Shown: positions 1 through 10,792 of the stretch, piece after piece
How positions within the stretch are numbered: the stretch's first letter is position 1
Layout: each line of letters opens with the position of its first letter
Assembly: GCF_009177095.1 (NCBI RefSeq)
Contig: NZ_AP021861.1
Coordinates: forward strand, 2,772,501-2,836,500
Reading direction: 5' to 3'
Source of the DNA: Lacipirellula parvula
GTDB lineage: Bacteria; Planctomycetota; Planctomycetia; Pirellulales; Lacipirellulaceae
Length of the DNA: 64,000 nt
Translations under genes and position numbers: made by a program
Notes under the pieces: generated by a model
What the model was told of the DNA's origin: nothing
What the model saw: only the letters and a program-made list of their open reading frames with translations
The model's database searches: none

Positions 1-210
1 CAAGCATTTCGACGTGCGGGTGCGGAGGAGGGGACCATTCGATTGAAGCTGCGCGGACTCGATCCGAACGCATCCTACGAAGTGACCGATTTCGACCATG
101 GCGACAGCACGCATCTCGGCCAGAAGCTGATGGACGAAGGCTTGGAGGTGGCCCTTGAGCCAGAAGGATCTGCGGTGTTCACGTACAAGGTGAAAGCCGC
201 GGAAAATTGA
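1..210 (+). CDS. Alpha-galactosidase-like protein (GH36/melibiase type), C-terminal fragment
   Basis: Only the last 69 codons are inside the window, read in frame 1 to the TGA at 208-210. The segment contains LRGLDPNASYEV, then GQKLMDEGLEVALEPEGSA and a final beta-strand. This matches the C-terminal beta-sandwich end of GH36-type alpha-galactosidases, where a 'LxGLDPxxxYxV...G..LM..GL.V.L....SAV' pattern is usual. The catalytic (beta/alpha)8 barrel is outside the window, so the substrate cannot be judged. The reading frame and stop are seen directly; the family is inferred from this short tail only. Confidence 0.55.
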   Translation, partial: QAFRRAGAEEGTIRLKLRGLDPNASYEVTDFDHGDSTHLGQKLMDEGLEVALEPEGSAVFTYKVKAAEN

Positions 211-417
211 ACGGGCGTAGAACTGCAGGCCAGACGTTCGCGCTTCGGTACCGGCAATCGGCGTCACGACCTGCCACTGAGAAGCCGTCTCCGCTTCGTT
301 TGTGAGCGAGACGGCGAGTTCGGTCCGCGCTTTGTTCTGCTGGCGAGGCTTGTGTACCATGTGAGCGACGAACGCGCTACTCCGACATCGACGCCAAGCT
401 CAACGCAGTGAGAAAGC

Positions 418-1527
418 ATGCGAAGCCTGCTCCTGATCGCCATCTTGTCTGCTCTCGTTTCCGCTCCATCAGTTCACGCCGCGCGACCGAAGCCCCCCGT
501 GCGAGATCCGCAGGAGGATGGTTTCGTCGCAGCCGTCGAACTTCCGGACGGCGAGCTGCCGCCGAAAGACGCCGTCGGCAATTTTGTCCTCGGCCCGAAG
601 CACCCGGTGGCGCCGGAGATGCTCGATCCGCCCGGCGGGCTGCGGGGTAGGGTGGTCGAGTTCACGATGAAGTCGGCTGACAGCAAGATCTATCCTGGCG
701 TCGCGCGCGATGCCGGCACGTCAGGCAAGGTTGATCCGGCCGACCCGGCAAAGCTGATCGTCACAACCAGCCGGCCGGCGCCATACGAGCGTCGCGTCGC
801 CGTCTACATTCCGAAGGACTATGTGGCGGGGACGAAGGCGCCGTTTATCGTCGGCGCCGACGGGCCCGACAACGGCCTGTTCACGGCGCTCGACAATCTC
901 ATCGCTGAGAGACGGGTGCCTCCGCTCGTGGCGATCTCCATCGGCAACGGCGGCGGCGACGCGCAAGGGAGCCAGCGCGGACTCGAATACGACACCGTGT
1001 CGGGCCTCTATGCCGAGTTTGTCGAAAAGGAAGTTTTGCCGCGCGTGGAGAAAGAATGCGGCGTCATGCTCACCGACGACCCCAACGGCCGCGCGACGAC
1101 CGGCTGCAGTTCGGGCGCCTCGTGCGCGTTTACGATGGCGTGGTTCCGCCCCGACCTGTACCGCCGCGTTCTCAGCTACTCGGGCACTTACGTTAATCAG
1201 CAGTGGCCGTCGAACCCCGAGACGCCGCACGGGGCTTGGGAGTACCACGAACGCTTGATTCCCAGCAGCCCGCCGAAGCCGCTCAAGATCTGGCTCGAGG
1301 TAAGTGATCAGGATAACTTTAACCCGAATCGCATGCGCGACGGCATGCACGACTGGGTGCTGGCCAACGAGCGGATGGCCCATGTATTGGCCGAGAAGGG
1401 GTACCAGTACCAGTTCGTCTTCGCGAAGAACGCCGGCCACTGCGACGGCGCGGTGAAGCGACAGACATTGCCGTACGCACTCGAGTGGCTGTGGAGCGAC
1501 TACAAGCCGGCCGAAGCGAAGCCGTAG
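418..1527 (+). CDS. Secreted esterase, enterochelin-esterase-like alpha/beta hydrolase
   Basis: A 369-residue protein with a clear signal peptide (MRSLLLIAILSALVSAPSVHA) and an alpha/beta-hydrolase domain of the putative esterase family (PF00756, IroE/Fes/esterase D group). The nucleophile elbow is G229-C-S231-S-G233, so Ser231 is the likely nucleophile. A conserved His lies in NAGHCDG (His341) and an acid in the EVSDQDN strand (about Asp297). The segment YERRVAVYIPKDY resembles the start of the catalytic domain in sugar-ester and siderophore esterases. About 200 bp of non-coding DNA separate it from the upstream glycosidase fragment. It probably hydrolyses an ester in the periplasm or outside the cell; the substrate is unknown. 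It is convergent with the isoaspartyl peptidase gene, 25 bp away. Confidence 0.8.
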   Translation: MRSLLLIAILSALVSAPSVHAARPKPPVRDPQEDGFVAAVELPDGELPPKDAVGNFVLGPKHPVAPEMLDPPGGLRGRVVEFTMKSADSKIYPGVARDAGTSGKVDPADPAKLIVTTSRPAPYERRVAVYIPKDYVAGTKAPFIVGADGPDNGLFTALDNLIAERRVPPLVAISIGNGGGDAQGSQRGLEYDTVSGLYAEFVEKEVLPRVEKECGVMLTDDPNGRATTGCSSGASCAFTMAWFRPDLYRRVLSYSGTYVNQQWPSNPETPHGAWEYHERLIPSSPPKPLKIWLEVSDQDNFNPNRMRDGMHDWVLANERMAHVLAEKGYQYQFVFAKNAGHCDGAVKRQTLPYALEWLWSDYKPAEAKP

Positions 1528-1552
1528 GGCCGCGCCTGCAATAGCTTGTCGC

Positions 1553-2602
1553 TCAACGAGCGTTTGATGCGTCGCCGCTCTTCTCGGGCTCGATCGCCAC
1601 CTCAAACCGCCCCGACGAATCAGCCATCCCGCGCGGCATCGCTGCCGTGTTGAACTCCGCAACCAAATCGCCTGCGTGATCGACGGCGATTAGCCCGGCC
1701 GTATCCTTCGGCAAGCGGTCGCGGACTTGCACAATCGCCGCGTCGGCCAGCGAAACGTCCGCGTAACGCATCCGCGCCGCGACGTCGTAACACACGGCGT
1801 TGCGGATGAACAGCTCGCCGACGCCGGTGCCGGAGATCGCGCACGTTTTGTTATCAGCGTACGTGCCGGCGCCGATGATCGGCGAATCGCCGATGCGTCC
1901 ATACTTTTTCATCGCCAATCCGCCGGTCGACGTGGCGGCGGCGAGATTTCCATGCGTGTCGAGCGCGACGCAGCCGACGGTGCCGTAGTGATCGGGGGCC
2001 GCGAGTTGCGAGGTCTTGGGCTTCGCTTCGCCGTCGCGCGCTTCAGCCTCGGCTTTTGCTTTCGCCTTTTCGTATTCCGCCCGCGTGCGATCAGTCCAAA
2101 AATAATCGGGCGAAACGATCTCGGCGCCAACCTCGCGCGCAAACTTCTCTGCACCGTCGCCGGCGAGCAGCACATGCTTCGTATCGGTCATCACGCGACG
2201 TGCCAGCGAGATCGGATTCTTCACCGTCGACACCCCGGCGACGGCGCCGGCCGTGTGGTCGGCGCCATTCATGATCGAGGCGTCGAGTTGATGCTGCCCC
2301 GTCGCCGTGTAAGTGACGCCATGGCCAGCATTGAAATAGGGCGAATCTTCCAGCACGCGCACCGACTGCTCGACGGCGTCGAGACTGCTGCCACCTTTGG
2401 CAAGGATATCGCGACCGACAGTGAGCGACTTCTCGAGCGCCTGCTCAATTCCTTTGCGAGCCTCAGGCGTCAGATCGGCCCAACCGCCCGCGCCGCCGTG
2501 AATCGCGATGGCGTACTTTGCCGGCTCCGCCGCCACGGCCGGCGATGCGGCGATCAGTCCAACGGCAAAATGACAAATTGCGAACGCGGCGAGACGATTC
2601 AC
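1553..2602 (-). CDS. Isoaspartyl peptidase/L-asparaginase, secreted Ntn hydrolase
   Basis: Type 2 asparaginase (PF01112), which cleaves isoaspartyl dipeptides or asparagine after self-cleavage into alpha and beta chains. I chose the GTG at 2602-2600 because AGAAGG lies at proper spacing before it and the signal peptide (NRLAAFAICHFAVGLIAASPAVAAE) starts there; an ATG 25 codons further up gives an unnatural extension. Visible hallmarks are IAIHGGAGG near residue 35, FNAGHGVT, the processing site before Thr208 in YGTVGCVALD, TSTGG and SGTGVGE. The linker before the nucleophile (AKAKAEAEARDGEAK) is unusually charged. Length of 349 residues is normal. It is divergent from the DMFA2-like gene with only 92 bp between starts, so both promoters share that gap. 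Confidence 0.88.
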   Translation of the reverse strand: MNRLAAFAICHFAVGLIAASPAVAAEPAKYAIAIHGGAGGWADLTPEARKGIEQALEKSLTVGRDILAKGGSSLDAVEQSVRVLEDSPYFNAGHGVTYTATGQHQLDASIMNGADHTAGAVAGVSTVKNPISLARRVMTDTKHVLLAGDGAEKFAREVGAEIVSPDYFWTDRTRAEYEKAKAKAEAEARDGEAKPKTSQLAAPDHYGTVGCVALDTHGNLAAATSTGGLAMKKYGRIGDSPIIGAGTYADNKTCAISGTGVGELFIRNAVCYDVAARMRYADVSLADAAIVQVRDRLPKDTAGLIAVDHAGDLVAEFNTAAMPRGMADSSGRFEVAIEPEKSGDASNAR

Positions 2603-2694
2603 GGCATTACCTTCTTGGGCGTGAGGAATTCCGGGCGCTGCTGCAGCATAATGGCCGCGACTCCAACTTGCCACCAATTGCGAACGGAGAAGCG

Positions 2695-4215
2695 ATGCGG
2701 CGCCTCGGCTACGTTTTACTAGTGCTCGTCATCGGAATCGATCGGCATCGTGCGAGCGGCGCCGACGAATCTGCGCACGCAGCGAATCCAATCGTTGCCG
2801 AGAACGCGCAGGAGGGATCGCTCGACTGGCAGCTCACTCGCGTCCGCGTCGACGATCGCGGTTTTCGTTCGCCATGGATTGAGGGCTACTGCTCGCGGCA
2901 AAGCGTGAAAGCGGGCGAGTCCATCGACATCATGGTCTCTACGAACCCGCCGCAGCGATTCGAAATCGAAATCTTCCGCATGGGCTACTACGGCGGCCGC
3001 GGCGCGCGACTCATGACGAAGCTTGGCCCCTTCGACGGCGTAACGCAGCCTGATCCGCCCAAAGGTGAAAAGAACCTCCACGAATGCCGCTGGCCCGCAG
3101 CCACAAAGCTGACAATCCCCACTGATTGGCTCAGCGGCGTCTATCTAGGCCGACTGACGACGCTGCCCGAAGATAAGGACAAACCTTACTGGCAGAGCTA
3201 CGTCATCTTCATCGTCACCGACGATCGCCCGGCCGACATTTTGTTTCAATGCTCCGACAACACTTGGCAAGCCTACAACCGCTGGCCAAATGATTTCTCG
3301 GTCTACACGCATCCGCAGGGAGGGCAGGGCCCTTGGGCCGACGTTAGCTTCGATCGTCCCTACGCCCGCGAAGCTCAGCACAACGAGATCGTCAACGACC
3401 CGCTCACCGTCGGTGCCGGCGAGTTTCTGCCCTTCGAGTTTCCACTCGCCTATTGGTTGGAAGAGCAGGGGTACGACGTCGCCTATTGTTCGAACAGCGA
3501 CATGCTCACGCCCGATCGCGGCCTCAAGTGCCGAGCGTTCATCAGCGTCGGCCATGACGAGTATTGGGACATCCGCCAGTTCCGCAGCGTCGAGGTGCTG
3601 CGCGACGCCGGCGTCGACTTGCTCTTCCTCTCGGGCAACGCCGTCTGTTGGGTGACGCCGTATCGAGCGAGCGTCGACGGCCGCGAGAATCGCATCATGT
3701 TCCGCGGCGGGCCGTACGGCGCCGACAACGACTATGCCGAGCAGCGCCAGCGCGAGCATGGTCCGTTCCCCGAACGCGGTCCCGACGAAGGGCTCCTCAT
3801 CGGGGCCCGCAACATCGAACCGGTCAACGGTGGCGGCGATTGGATCGTCACCCAGCCCGAACATTGGATGTTCAACGGCACGGGCCTCCAGGCGGGCGAC
3901 CTAATCCCCGGCCTCATCGGCTGGGAGTACCACGGCGCCCCGGCCGACATCCCGGGATTAGAAGTTGTCGCCGCGGGCACGGCTTGGGTCGGCGGCGACG
4001 AACCGCAACAGTGGACCGCGACGATCTATCCGGGCCCGAAGCAAAATTTCGTCTTCAACGCCGCCACGATCTTCTGGTCGCAAGGCCTCAGCACGCCGCC
4101 CGGGCACACGCTCCCGTGGTCGCACTGGTCGCGCCCTCACGGCCCTGACCGGCGAGTCCAGCGGATCACCAAAAACCTGCTCGACCGAGCTCTCGCTCCG
4201 CCGACAACAGAATAA
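2695..4215 (+). CDS. N,N-dimethylformamidase beta-subunit-like protein (DMFA2_C)
   Basis: 506 residues starting at the ATG preceded by GGAGAAGCG. An N-terminal hydrophobic segment (LGYVLLVLVIGI) looks like a signal peptide. The body resembles the large-subunit C-terminal domain of N,N-dimethylformamidase (PF20254): RMGYYGGRGARL, QCSDNTWQAYNRW, SNSDML and FISVGHDEYW are typical stretches, the last lying in a glutamine-amidotransferase-like fold. Many bacterial members are annotated only by this domain and no amide substrate has been shown, so formamidase activity should not be assumed. No small alpha subunit is encoded beside it. Neighbours are other secreted hydrolases. Confidence 0.72.
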   Translation: MRRLGYVLLVLVIGIDRHRASGADESAHAANPIVAENAQEGSLDWQLTRVRVDDRGFRSPWIEGYCSRQSVKAGESIDIMVSTNPPQRFEIEIFRMGYYGGRGARLMTKLGPFDGVTQPDPPKGEKNLHECRWPAATKLTIPTDWLSGVYLGRLTTLPEDKDKPYWQSYVIFIVTDDRPADILFQCSDNTWQAYNRWPNDFSVYTHPQGGQGPWADVSFDRPYAREAQHNEIVNDPLTVGAGEFLPFEFPLAYWLEEQGYDVAYCSNSDMLTPDRGLKCRAFISVGHDEYWDIRQFRSVEVLRDAGVDLLFLSGNAVCWVTPYRASVDGRENRIMFRGGPYGADNDYAEQRQREHGPFPERGPDEGLLIGARNIEPVNGGGDWIVTQPEHWMFNGTGLQAGDLIPGLIGWEYHGAPADIPGLEVVAAGTAWVGGDEPQQWTATIYPGPKQNFVFNAATIFWSQGLSTPPGHTLPWSHWSRPHGPDRRVQRITKNLLDRALAPPTTE

Positions 4216-4773
4216 GTGAGTCCGGTCGGGTGCCACTGGCGTGCCGCCAGTGCTGAAGTACCTCAACGGCATGGCTACTGAACGACTTGCAAGCAGCCTG
4301 AAGAGTGGGGCTGTCGGCTCACCTCATAACTGAAGGTGATCCGTGTCCCCGCTTCTCACTGGCAAGATGCCAGTGGCACCCCCGCTCATCTGTATAGAGA
4401 GCCCCAACCCCACTCGCGGCCTGCCAAATTGGCGGAACCCGCCCGCGGCAAGAAATCGCCTCCCCAACCCTCGCCCTGCCAATTTCCCCCACGAAACACC
4501 GGCGTTTCGGGCCCCGAACCAGCAGTTTTTCCCCGTTGGCACGCCCATTGCCTTAATTGGCCCTCACACCACGGTCTGCCTGCCATTTCCGGCAGAACGC
4601 CCGCCTCGACGCCTCAAAATGCGGCCCGAGCGGCTATCGCAAACCCCTTAAGCCGTTTAGATTTAGCGATTCGCCGCAGTCCGCTCCAGGCAACCATACA
4701 CACCTCGAATCACCGTCCGGCCGGCCCATCGCGGCCCCGGACTGATCGCATCAGTCTTTTAGGAGGATTTCAC
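4216..4773 (+). other. Intergenic region with split dyad; upstream region of groEL1
   Basis: No gene seen in about 560 bases. Two inverted arms at 4228-4256 and 4352-4384 share GGGTGCCACTGGC / GCCAGTGGCACCC, and each arm contains a smaller CACTGGC/GCCAGTG hairpin. The groEL1 ribosome site TAGGAGGA is at 4760-4767. I looked for a CIRCE operator (TTAGCACTC-N9-GAGTGCTAA) and saw none. Confidence 0.5.
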
Positions 4774-6468
4774 GTGCCCAAGCAGATGGTCTTTGAAGAC
4801 GACGCACGCAAGCCCCTCGCGGCCGGCGTCGAGAAGCTGGCCCGAGCCGTCCGCAGCACGCTCGGCCCGCGCGGCCGCAATGCGGTGCTCGACAAGGGAT
4901 GGGGTTCGCCCAAGGTGACCAAGGACGGCGTCACCGTCGCCGAGGACATCGAGCTGGAAGACGCCTACGAAAACCTGGGCGCCCAACTCGTTAAGGAAGC
5001 CGCCAGCAAGACCAACGACGTTGCGGGCGACGGCACCACCACCGCCACCGTGCTGGCCGAAGGGATCTTCCGCGAAGGTTTGAAGATGCTCGCCGCCGGC
5101 GCCGATGCGATGGCCCTGAGCCGCGGCATCCAAAAGGCCGTCACGGCCGTCACCGAAGCGATCCAAAAGGCCGCCGAGCCGCTCGACGTCAAGGACAAGA
5201 AGTCGCTGCAGCAGATCGCCACGATCGCCGGCAATAACGATCCGACGATCGGCGCCGTGCTGGCCGATGCCTTTGCGAAGGTCGGCAAAGACGGCGTCAT
5301 CACCGTCGAAGAGGGCCGCGGCAACGAGACGACCGTCGAGGTCGTCGAGGGCATGCAGTTCGACCGCGGTTACCTGTCGCCTCACTTCGTCACGAACGAA
5401 GACGACCAAACCGCCGATCTCGACAACTGCCTGGTGCTGGTCTTCGAAGAGAAGATTTCGAGCGCCAAGAGCCTCGTGCCGGTTCTTGAAGCCGTCTCGA
5501 AGGCGGGCCGTCCGCTGATGATCATCGCCGAAGACGTCGAAGGCGAAGCCCTCGCGACGCTCGTGGTGAACAAGCTTCGCGGCATCGTCCAGGTTGTCGC
5601 CGTGAAGGCCCCCGGCTACGGCGATCGCCGCAAGGCGATGCTCGGCGACATCGCCGCGCTCACCGGAGCCACGGCGATCTTCAAGGACCTCGGCATCAAG
5701 CTCGACGGCGTCCAGCTGTCGGACCTCGGCAAGTGCCGCAAGGTGATCATCTCCAGCGACAACACGACGATGGTCGGCGGCGGCGGCAAGAAGGAAGCGA
5801 TCAGCGGCCGTGCCGAGCAGATCCGTCGCGAAATCGAAACGACCGACAGCGACTACGATCGCGAGAAGCTGCAAGAGCGTCTGGCGAAGCTCGCCGGCGG
5901 CGTGGCCGAAATCAAAGTCGGCGCCGCGACCGAAACCGAAATGAAGGAACGCAAGGACCTGCTCGTCGACGCGAAGTCGGCCACGCAGGCCGCGCTGGCC
6001 GAGGGCGTCGTCCCCGGCGGCGGCGTTGCCTTGCTGCGTGCGGAGAAGGCTCTCGACAAGCTCGGCCTCGAAGGCGATCTGAAGCTTGGCGCCGACATCA
6101 TCCGCAAGGTGCTCGATTACCCGCTGCGGGCCATCGCTGAGAACGCCGGCGTCGACGGCGCCGTCGTCGTCAACCGCGTTCGCCAGCTCAAGGGCAAGAC
6201 CGAAGGCTACAACGCCGACAAGGACGAGTACGGCGACATGATTGCCGCCGGCGTCATCGACCCGGCAAAGGTCGTTCGCACGGCTCTGCAGAACGCCGCG
6301 AGCGTCGCCGCGCTCTTGCTCACCACCGACGCGCTGATCACCGACCTTCCGAAGAAGGAAGAAGACGGGGGCGGCGGCCACGACCACCACGACCACGGCA
6401 TGGGTGGAATGGGCGGCATGGGTGGCATGGGCATGGGCGGCATGGGTGGAATGGGCGGCATGATGTAA
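4774..6468 (+). CDS. groEL1: 60 kDa chaperonin GroEL, paralogue 1 (GGM-tailed)
   Basis: 564-residue group I chaperonin that folds client proteins with GroES in the cytoplasm. The start is a GTG with a strong AGGAGG 7 bases upstream; longer frames reaching back to 4336 are not credible. Signatures include [27 protein letters not shown], the ATP-site [27 protein letters not shown] and [13 protein letters not shown]. The C-terminus has a His-rich stretch (GGHDHHDHG) followed by GGM repeats, the flexible tail found in the chamber of canonical GroEL. It is followed by groES and then a second, tail-less groEL, so the three form one chaperonin locus. The His-rich insertion could bind metal (inference). 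Confidence 0.97.
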   Translation: MPKQMVFEDDARKPLAAGVEKLARAVRSTLGPRGRNAVLDKGWGSPKVTKDGVTVAEDIELEDAYENLGAQLVKEAASKTNDVAGDGTTTATVLAEGIFREGLKMLAAGADAMALSRGIQKAVTAVTEAIQKAAEPLDVKDKKSLQQIATIAGNNDPTIGAVLADAFAKVGKDGVITVEEGRGNETTVEVVEGMQFDRGYLSPHFVTNEDDQTADLDNCLVLVFEEKISSAKSLVPVLEAVSKAGRPLMIIAEDVEGEALATLVVNKLRGIVQVVAVKAPGYGDRRKAMLGDIAALTGATAIFKDLGIKLDGVQLSDLGKCRKVIISSDNTTMVGGGGKKEAISGRAEQIRREIETTDSDYDREKLQERLAKLAGGVAEIKVGAATETEMKERKDLLVDAKSATQAALAEGVVPGGGVALLRAEKALDKLGLEGDLKLGADIIRKVLDYPLRAIAENAGVDGAVVVNRVRQLKGKTEGYNADKDEYGDMIAAGVIDPAKVVRTALQNAASVAALLLTTDALITDLPKKEEDGGGGHDHHDHGMGGMGGMGGMGMGGMGGMGGMM

Positions 6469-6480
6469 GAAGCGAGGAAG

Positions 6481-6563
6481 TGGTCAGCCGTCAGCTCTCA
6501 GCCAATAAAGGCTAGTGAATTATCTGACTTGAATGGCTGACTGCTGATCGCTGAAAGCTGACC
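6481..6563. repeat. Imperfect hairpin repeat after groEL1
   Basis: Dyad built from GGTCAGC/TCAGCTCTCAGCC on the left and GGCTGA/GCTGA/AGCTGACC on the right, starting 12 bases after the groEL1 stop. Probably a terminator or attenuator between groEL1 and groES. Confidence 0.5.
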
Positions 6564-6626
6564 GCTAAGCCGTTCCACACAAACTCGATCAACACCTCAA
6601 ATAAACATAATCAAGGAACCGTTTTC

Positions 6627-6926
6627 ATGGCCAAAATCAAGCTTCGTCCGCTCGACGATCGCGTTGTCGTTCAACCCCTCGAGGCCGAGGAAGTCACCGC
6701 CGGCGGCATCGTGCTGCCAGGCGCCGCCCAAGAGAAGCCGCAACGCGGCAAGGTCGTCGCCGTCGGCGTCGGCAAGCTCCTCGATAGCGGCAAGCGCGGC
6801 GAACTGTCGGTCACCGTCGGCGACGAAGTCATCTTCGGCAAGTACGGCGGTTCGGAAGTCGAAGTTAACGGCGAGGAATACAAGATCCTCCGCGAGAGCG
6901 ACATTTTGGCCAAAGTCGTCGGCTAG
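6627..6926 (+). CDS. groES: 10 kDa co-chaperonin GroES
   Basis: 99-residue co-chaperonin that caps the GroEL ring. It begins [19 protein letters not shown], with the mobile-loop segment [24 protein letters not shown] carrying the GroEL-binding IVL tripeptide, and ends with the domed-core strands [14 protein letters not shown]. Length is standard. A ribosome site (AAGGA) lies before the ATG. It sits between two groEL genes, an arrangement that would let either ring type pair with the same lid. Confidence 0.96.
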   Translation: MAKIKLRPLDDRVVVQPLEAEEVTAGGIVLPGAAQEKPQRGKVVAVGVGKLLDSGKRGELSVTVGDEVIFGKYGGSEVEVNGEEYKILRESDILAKVVG

Positions 6927-6945
6927 TAAGCCGCGTCCGCGCATC

Positions 6946-6971
6946 GGACTGGTCGCTTAAGCGACCAGTCC
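6946..6971. terminator. Perfect 26-base palindrome between groES and groEL2
   Basis: GGACTGGTCGC, then TTAA, then GCGACCAGTCC: 11-base arms without mismatch, 19 bases after the groES stop. It can act as a bidirectional terminator or as an operator for groEL2, whose GTG is 58 bases downstream. No U-tract follows, so simple intrinsic termination is not certain. Confidence 0.6.
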
Positions 6972-7029
6972 AGCCCCGACGAAGACTTTCCATTCAAAAC
7001 AAATTCACTCCTGAATCAGGAACCTTACA

Positions 7030-8649
<1,620 letters not shown>

Positions 8650-8682
8650 CGCGTCAGCCGTATAATTAGGAAAGTTCGCAAG

Positions 8683-8719
8683 CCGGGCCACTCGATTGGC
8701 GATCAAACGAGTGGCCCGG
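8683..8719 (+). terminator. Intrinsic-type terminator after groEL2
   Basis: CCGGGCCACTCG / CGAGTGGCCCGG, 12-base perfect arms with a 13-base loop, 33 bases after the stop codon. Confidence 0.7.
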
Positions 8720-8740
8720 TTGCGTGTCACAGCATGAGAA

Positions 8741-8860
8741 GAGGGTTCAGGAGTTGGGGTTCGGGGTTCAGTTGAGGGAGTCAGTGGTCCGTGGTCTGTT
8801 GCTGAAAAGGCATGAGCCCAACGTCTTTAGCAACTGACGACTGACAACGGGCCACTGACA
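8741..8860. repeat. Composite intergenic repeat, copy A (left of dnaJ)
   Basis: Two parts: a GGTTC-rich part (8741-8778) and a hairpin part with GTCAGTGGTCCGT ... AGCAACTGACGACTGACAACGGGCCACTGACA. The whole unit recurs in reverse orientation at 10655-10783, on the other side of dnaJ-grpE. Confidence 0.75.
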
Positions 8861-8897
8861 GATCAACCAATCTCGTCGCCCCTACGGACAGCTTCGA

Positions 8898-10040
8898 ATG
8901 GCAACCAAACGCTGTTATTACGAAACGCTCGAAGTCACCCGCACCGCGTCGGGCAGCGAAATCTCTGCGTCCTACCGGAAGTTGGCGGTAAAGTATCACC
9001 CCGACAAAAACCCCGGCGACGAAGAAGCGATCGCACGCTTCAAAGAATGCAGCGAAGCCTTCGAAGTTCTCAACGATAGCGACAAGCGGGCTCGTTACGA
9101 TCGCCACGGCCACGCCGGCGTCAACGGAGGCGGGGCGGGGCAGTTCAACGACGTCGAAGACATCTTCTCGGCGTTCGGCGATATCTTTGGCGACATCTTC
9201 GGCGGGCGTCAGCGCGGCGGCGGTCGTCGCGCGCGTCGCGGCCGCGACGTGCGCTGCGAGGTGACGCTCACGCTCAAAGAGGCCGCCGAAGGCGCTCACA
9301 AGAAGGTGACGTTCCACCGTCACGAAAGCTGCACAACCTGCGAAGGCTCGGGCGCCGCGGCCGGCAGCAAACGCGAAGTTTGCTCCTACTGCGGCGGTCG
9401 CGGCCAGGTGATCCAGCAGATGGGCATCGTCCGCATGCAGACGACTTGCCCGCAGTGCCACGGCGAAGGTTCGGCTGTGTCGAACCCCTGCAAGTCATGC
9501 CGCGGCTCCGGTCAAACGGCGAAGAAAGTTGAAGCGGAAGTCGACGTCCCCGCCGGCGTCGACAACGGCATGCAGATTCGCATGACAGGGCAGGGCGAGC
9601 CGAGCCTCGAAGGGGGGCCCGCCGGCGATTGCTACTGCGTCGTCACCGTGCTGCCGCATCCGCTGTTCGAACGCGAAGGCCAGCATCTCATTTGCCGCAT
9701 CCCCATCGCCTACTCGCAGGCGGTGCTGGGCGCGACGCTCGAAGTGCCGACGCTCAGCGGCCCGATGGAACTCAAGGTCCCCGCCGGCACCCAGTCAGGC
9801 GAGGTCTTCCGCCTCCGCGGCAAAGGCCTCCCCGATCCCCGCGTTCACGGCCTCGGCGATCTGCACGTGCAGGTGACGATCGAAGTCCCCAAGAAGATCA
9901 CCGCCGAAGAAAACGAACTCCTCCGCAAGCTCGCGGAGCTGGAACACAAAAACGTCGCCCCCGCGCGCAAAGGCTTCTTCGACAAAGTGAAGGAGTTCTT
10001 CGCCCCGGAGGAAGAACATACGGAAGTCGAAGCGTCCTAA
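8898..10040 (+). CDS. dnaJ: Chaperone protein DnaJ (Hsp40)
   Basis: 380-residue type I Hsp40, the co-chaperone that stimulates DnaK ATPase and delivers clients. Order of domains: J domain with HPD at residues 34-36; a Gly/Phe-rich linker (about 75-105, FGDIFGDIFGGRQRGGG); four zinc-binding CXXCXGXG repeats between Cys145 and about residue 208; then the C-terminal substrate-binding beta domains (VPAGVDNGMQIRM, GDLHVQVTIEVP). The length matches E. coli DnaJ. grpE follows after 19 bp, and no dnaK is present in the window. The upstream gap holds repeat copy A, so transcription probably starts between the groEL2 terminator and dnaJ. Confidence 0.96.
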   Translation: MATKRCYYETLEVTRTASGSEISASYRKLAVKYHPDKNPGDEEAIARFKECSEAFEVLNDSDKRARYDRHGHAGVNGGGAGQFNDVEDIFSAFGDIFGDIFGGRQRGGGRRARRGRDVRCEVTLTLKEAAEGAHKKVTFHRHESCTTCEGSGAAAGSKREVCSYCGGRGQVIQQMGIVRMQTTCPQCHGEGSAVSNPCKSCRGSGQTAKKVEAEVDVPAGVDNGMQIRMTGQGEPSLEGGPAGDCYCVVTVLPHPLFEREGQHLICRIPIAYSQAVLGATLEVPTLSGPMELKVPAGTQSGEVFRLRGKGLPDPRVHGLGDLHVQVTIEVPKKITAEENELLRKLAELEHKNVAPARKGFFDKVKEFFAPEEEHTEVEAS

Positions 10041-10059
10041 CGCTCGCTGGAGAGAAACA

Positions 10060-10650
10060 ATGCCAAGCCATCCTTTTCGACAAGATCAGCCGTCGCGCGA
10101 CGGCGGCGAAGACAACCCGTCCGACGCCCAGCTCGAAGGCGCCACGGCCGACGGTGCGCCGGGCGACAACGCCGGCATCGCCGACGGCATGAACGGCGGC
10201 GACCTGCTGGAAGCCGAACTTGCCACCGAACGCGATCGCAACTTGCGGCTCCGCGCGGAGATTGAAAACCTCCGCACCCGCAGCTCGCGCGAACTCTCCG
10301 ACCAAATCCGCTACGCCGCGCTGCCGATGGCTCGCGACCTGCTGCCGGTGCTCGACAACGTCGACCGCGCCATCGCCGCGGGCGAAAAGGCTGGCGAGAA
10401 GGGTCCGCTCGTCGACGGCATCAAAATGGTCCGCCAACAGCTGATCAGCGCTCTGCAGCAGCAGCAGTGCCAAGAGATCAAAGCCCTCGGCGAACCGTTT
10501 AACCCGCAGTTCCATGCCGCGATCCTGCAGCAACCCTCAGCCGACGTCCCCGCGAACCACGTGATGATGGTCACCCAAGCCGGCTACCAACTCCACGACC
10601 GCGTCGTCCGCCCCGCGCAAGTGATCGTCTCCAGCGGACCAGCCGCCTAG
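10060..10650 (+). CDS. grpE: Nucleotide exchange factor GrpE
   Basis: 196 residues, the DnaK nucleotide-exchange factor. The acidic, disordered N-terminus (about 1-45) is followed by the dimerising coiled coil (LEAELATERDRNLRLRAEIEN) with the GrpE-specific pattern RTRSSREL, then ARDLLPVLDNVDRAIA and the C-terminal beta domain ending GYQLHDRVVRPAQVIV. All are family hallmarks. It lies 19 bp after dnaJ with a GGAGAG ribosome site, so the two are likely co-transcribed. Confidence 0.95.
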   Translation: MPSHPFRQDQPSRDGGEDNPSDAQLEGATADGAPGDNAGIADGMNGGDLLEAELATERDRNLRLRAEIENLRTRSSRELSDQIRYAALPMARDLLPVLDNVDRAIAAGEKAGEKGPLVDGIKMVRQQLISALQQQQCQEIKALGEPFNPQFHAAILQQPSADVPANHVMMVTQAGYQLHDRVVRPAQVIVSSGPAA

Positions 10651-10654
10651 CGGC

Positions 10655-10783
10655 GTCAGTCGTCAGTGGTCCGTAGTCAGTTGCTAGAAGACGTTGAACC
10701 CAAAGTCACCAGCAACTGACGACTGACAACGGACCACTGACATCCCCCAACTGAACCCCGAACCCCGAACCCTGAACCCTCCC
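10655..10783. repeat. Composite intergenic repeat, copy B (right of grpE), inverted relative to copy A
   Basis: Starts 4 bases after the grpE stop. The hairpin part is GTCAGTGGTCCGTAGTCAG ... CTGACAACGGACCACTGAC and is followed by CAACTGAACCCCGAACCCCG. Reverse-complementing copy A at 8741-8860 gives the same order of parts with few differences. Confidence 0.75.
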
Positions 10784-10792
10784 GCTTCTCCA

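Noticed and set aside
4216-4773. CIRCE/HrcA operator before groEL1
   Set aside because: I searched for TTAGCACTC-N9-GAGTGCTAA and found only unrelated dyads.
4759-6396. Long open frame on the minus strand opposite groEL1
   Set aside because: It mirrors groEL1 codons, is rich in Ala/Gly/Asp/Val repeats and has no domain; high-GC antisense artefact. The same applies to the frame opposite groEL2 (6994-8730).
6378-6465. Tandem DNA repeat of unknown kind
   Set aside because: It is the coding sequence of the GGM tail of GroEL1.
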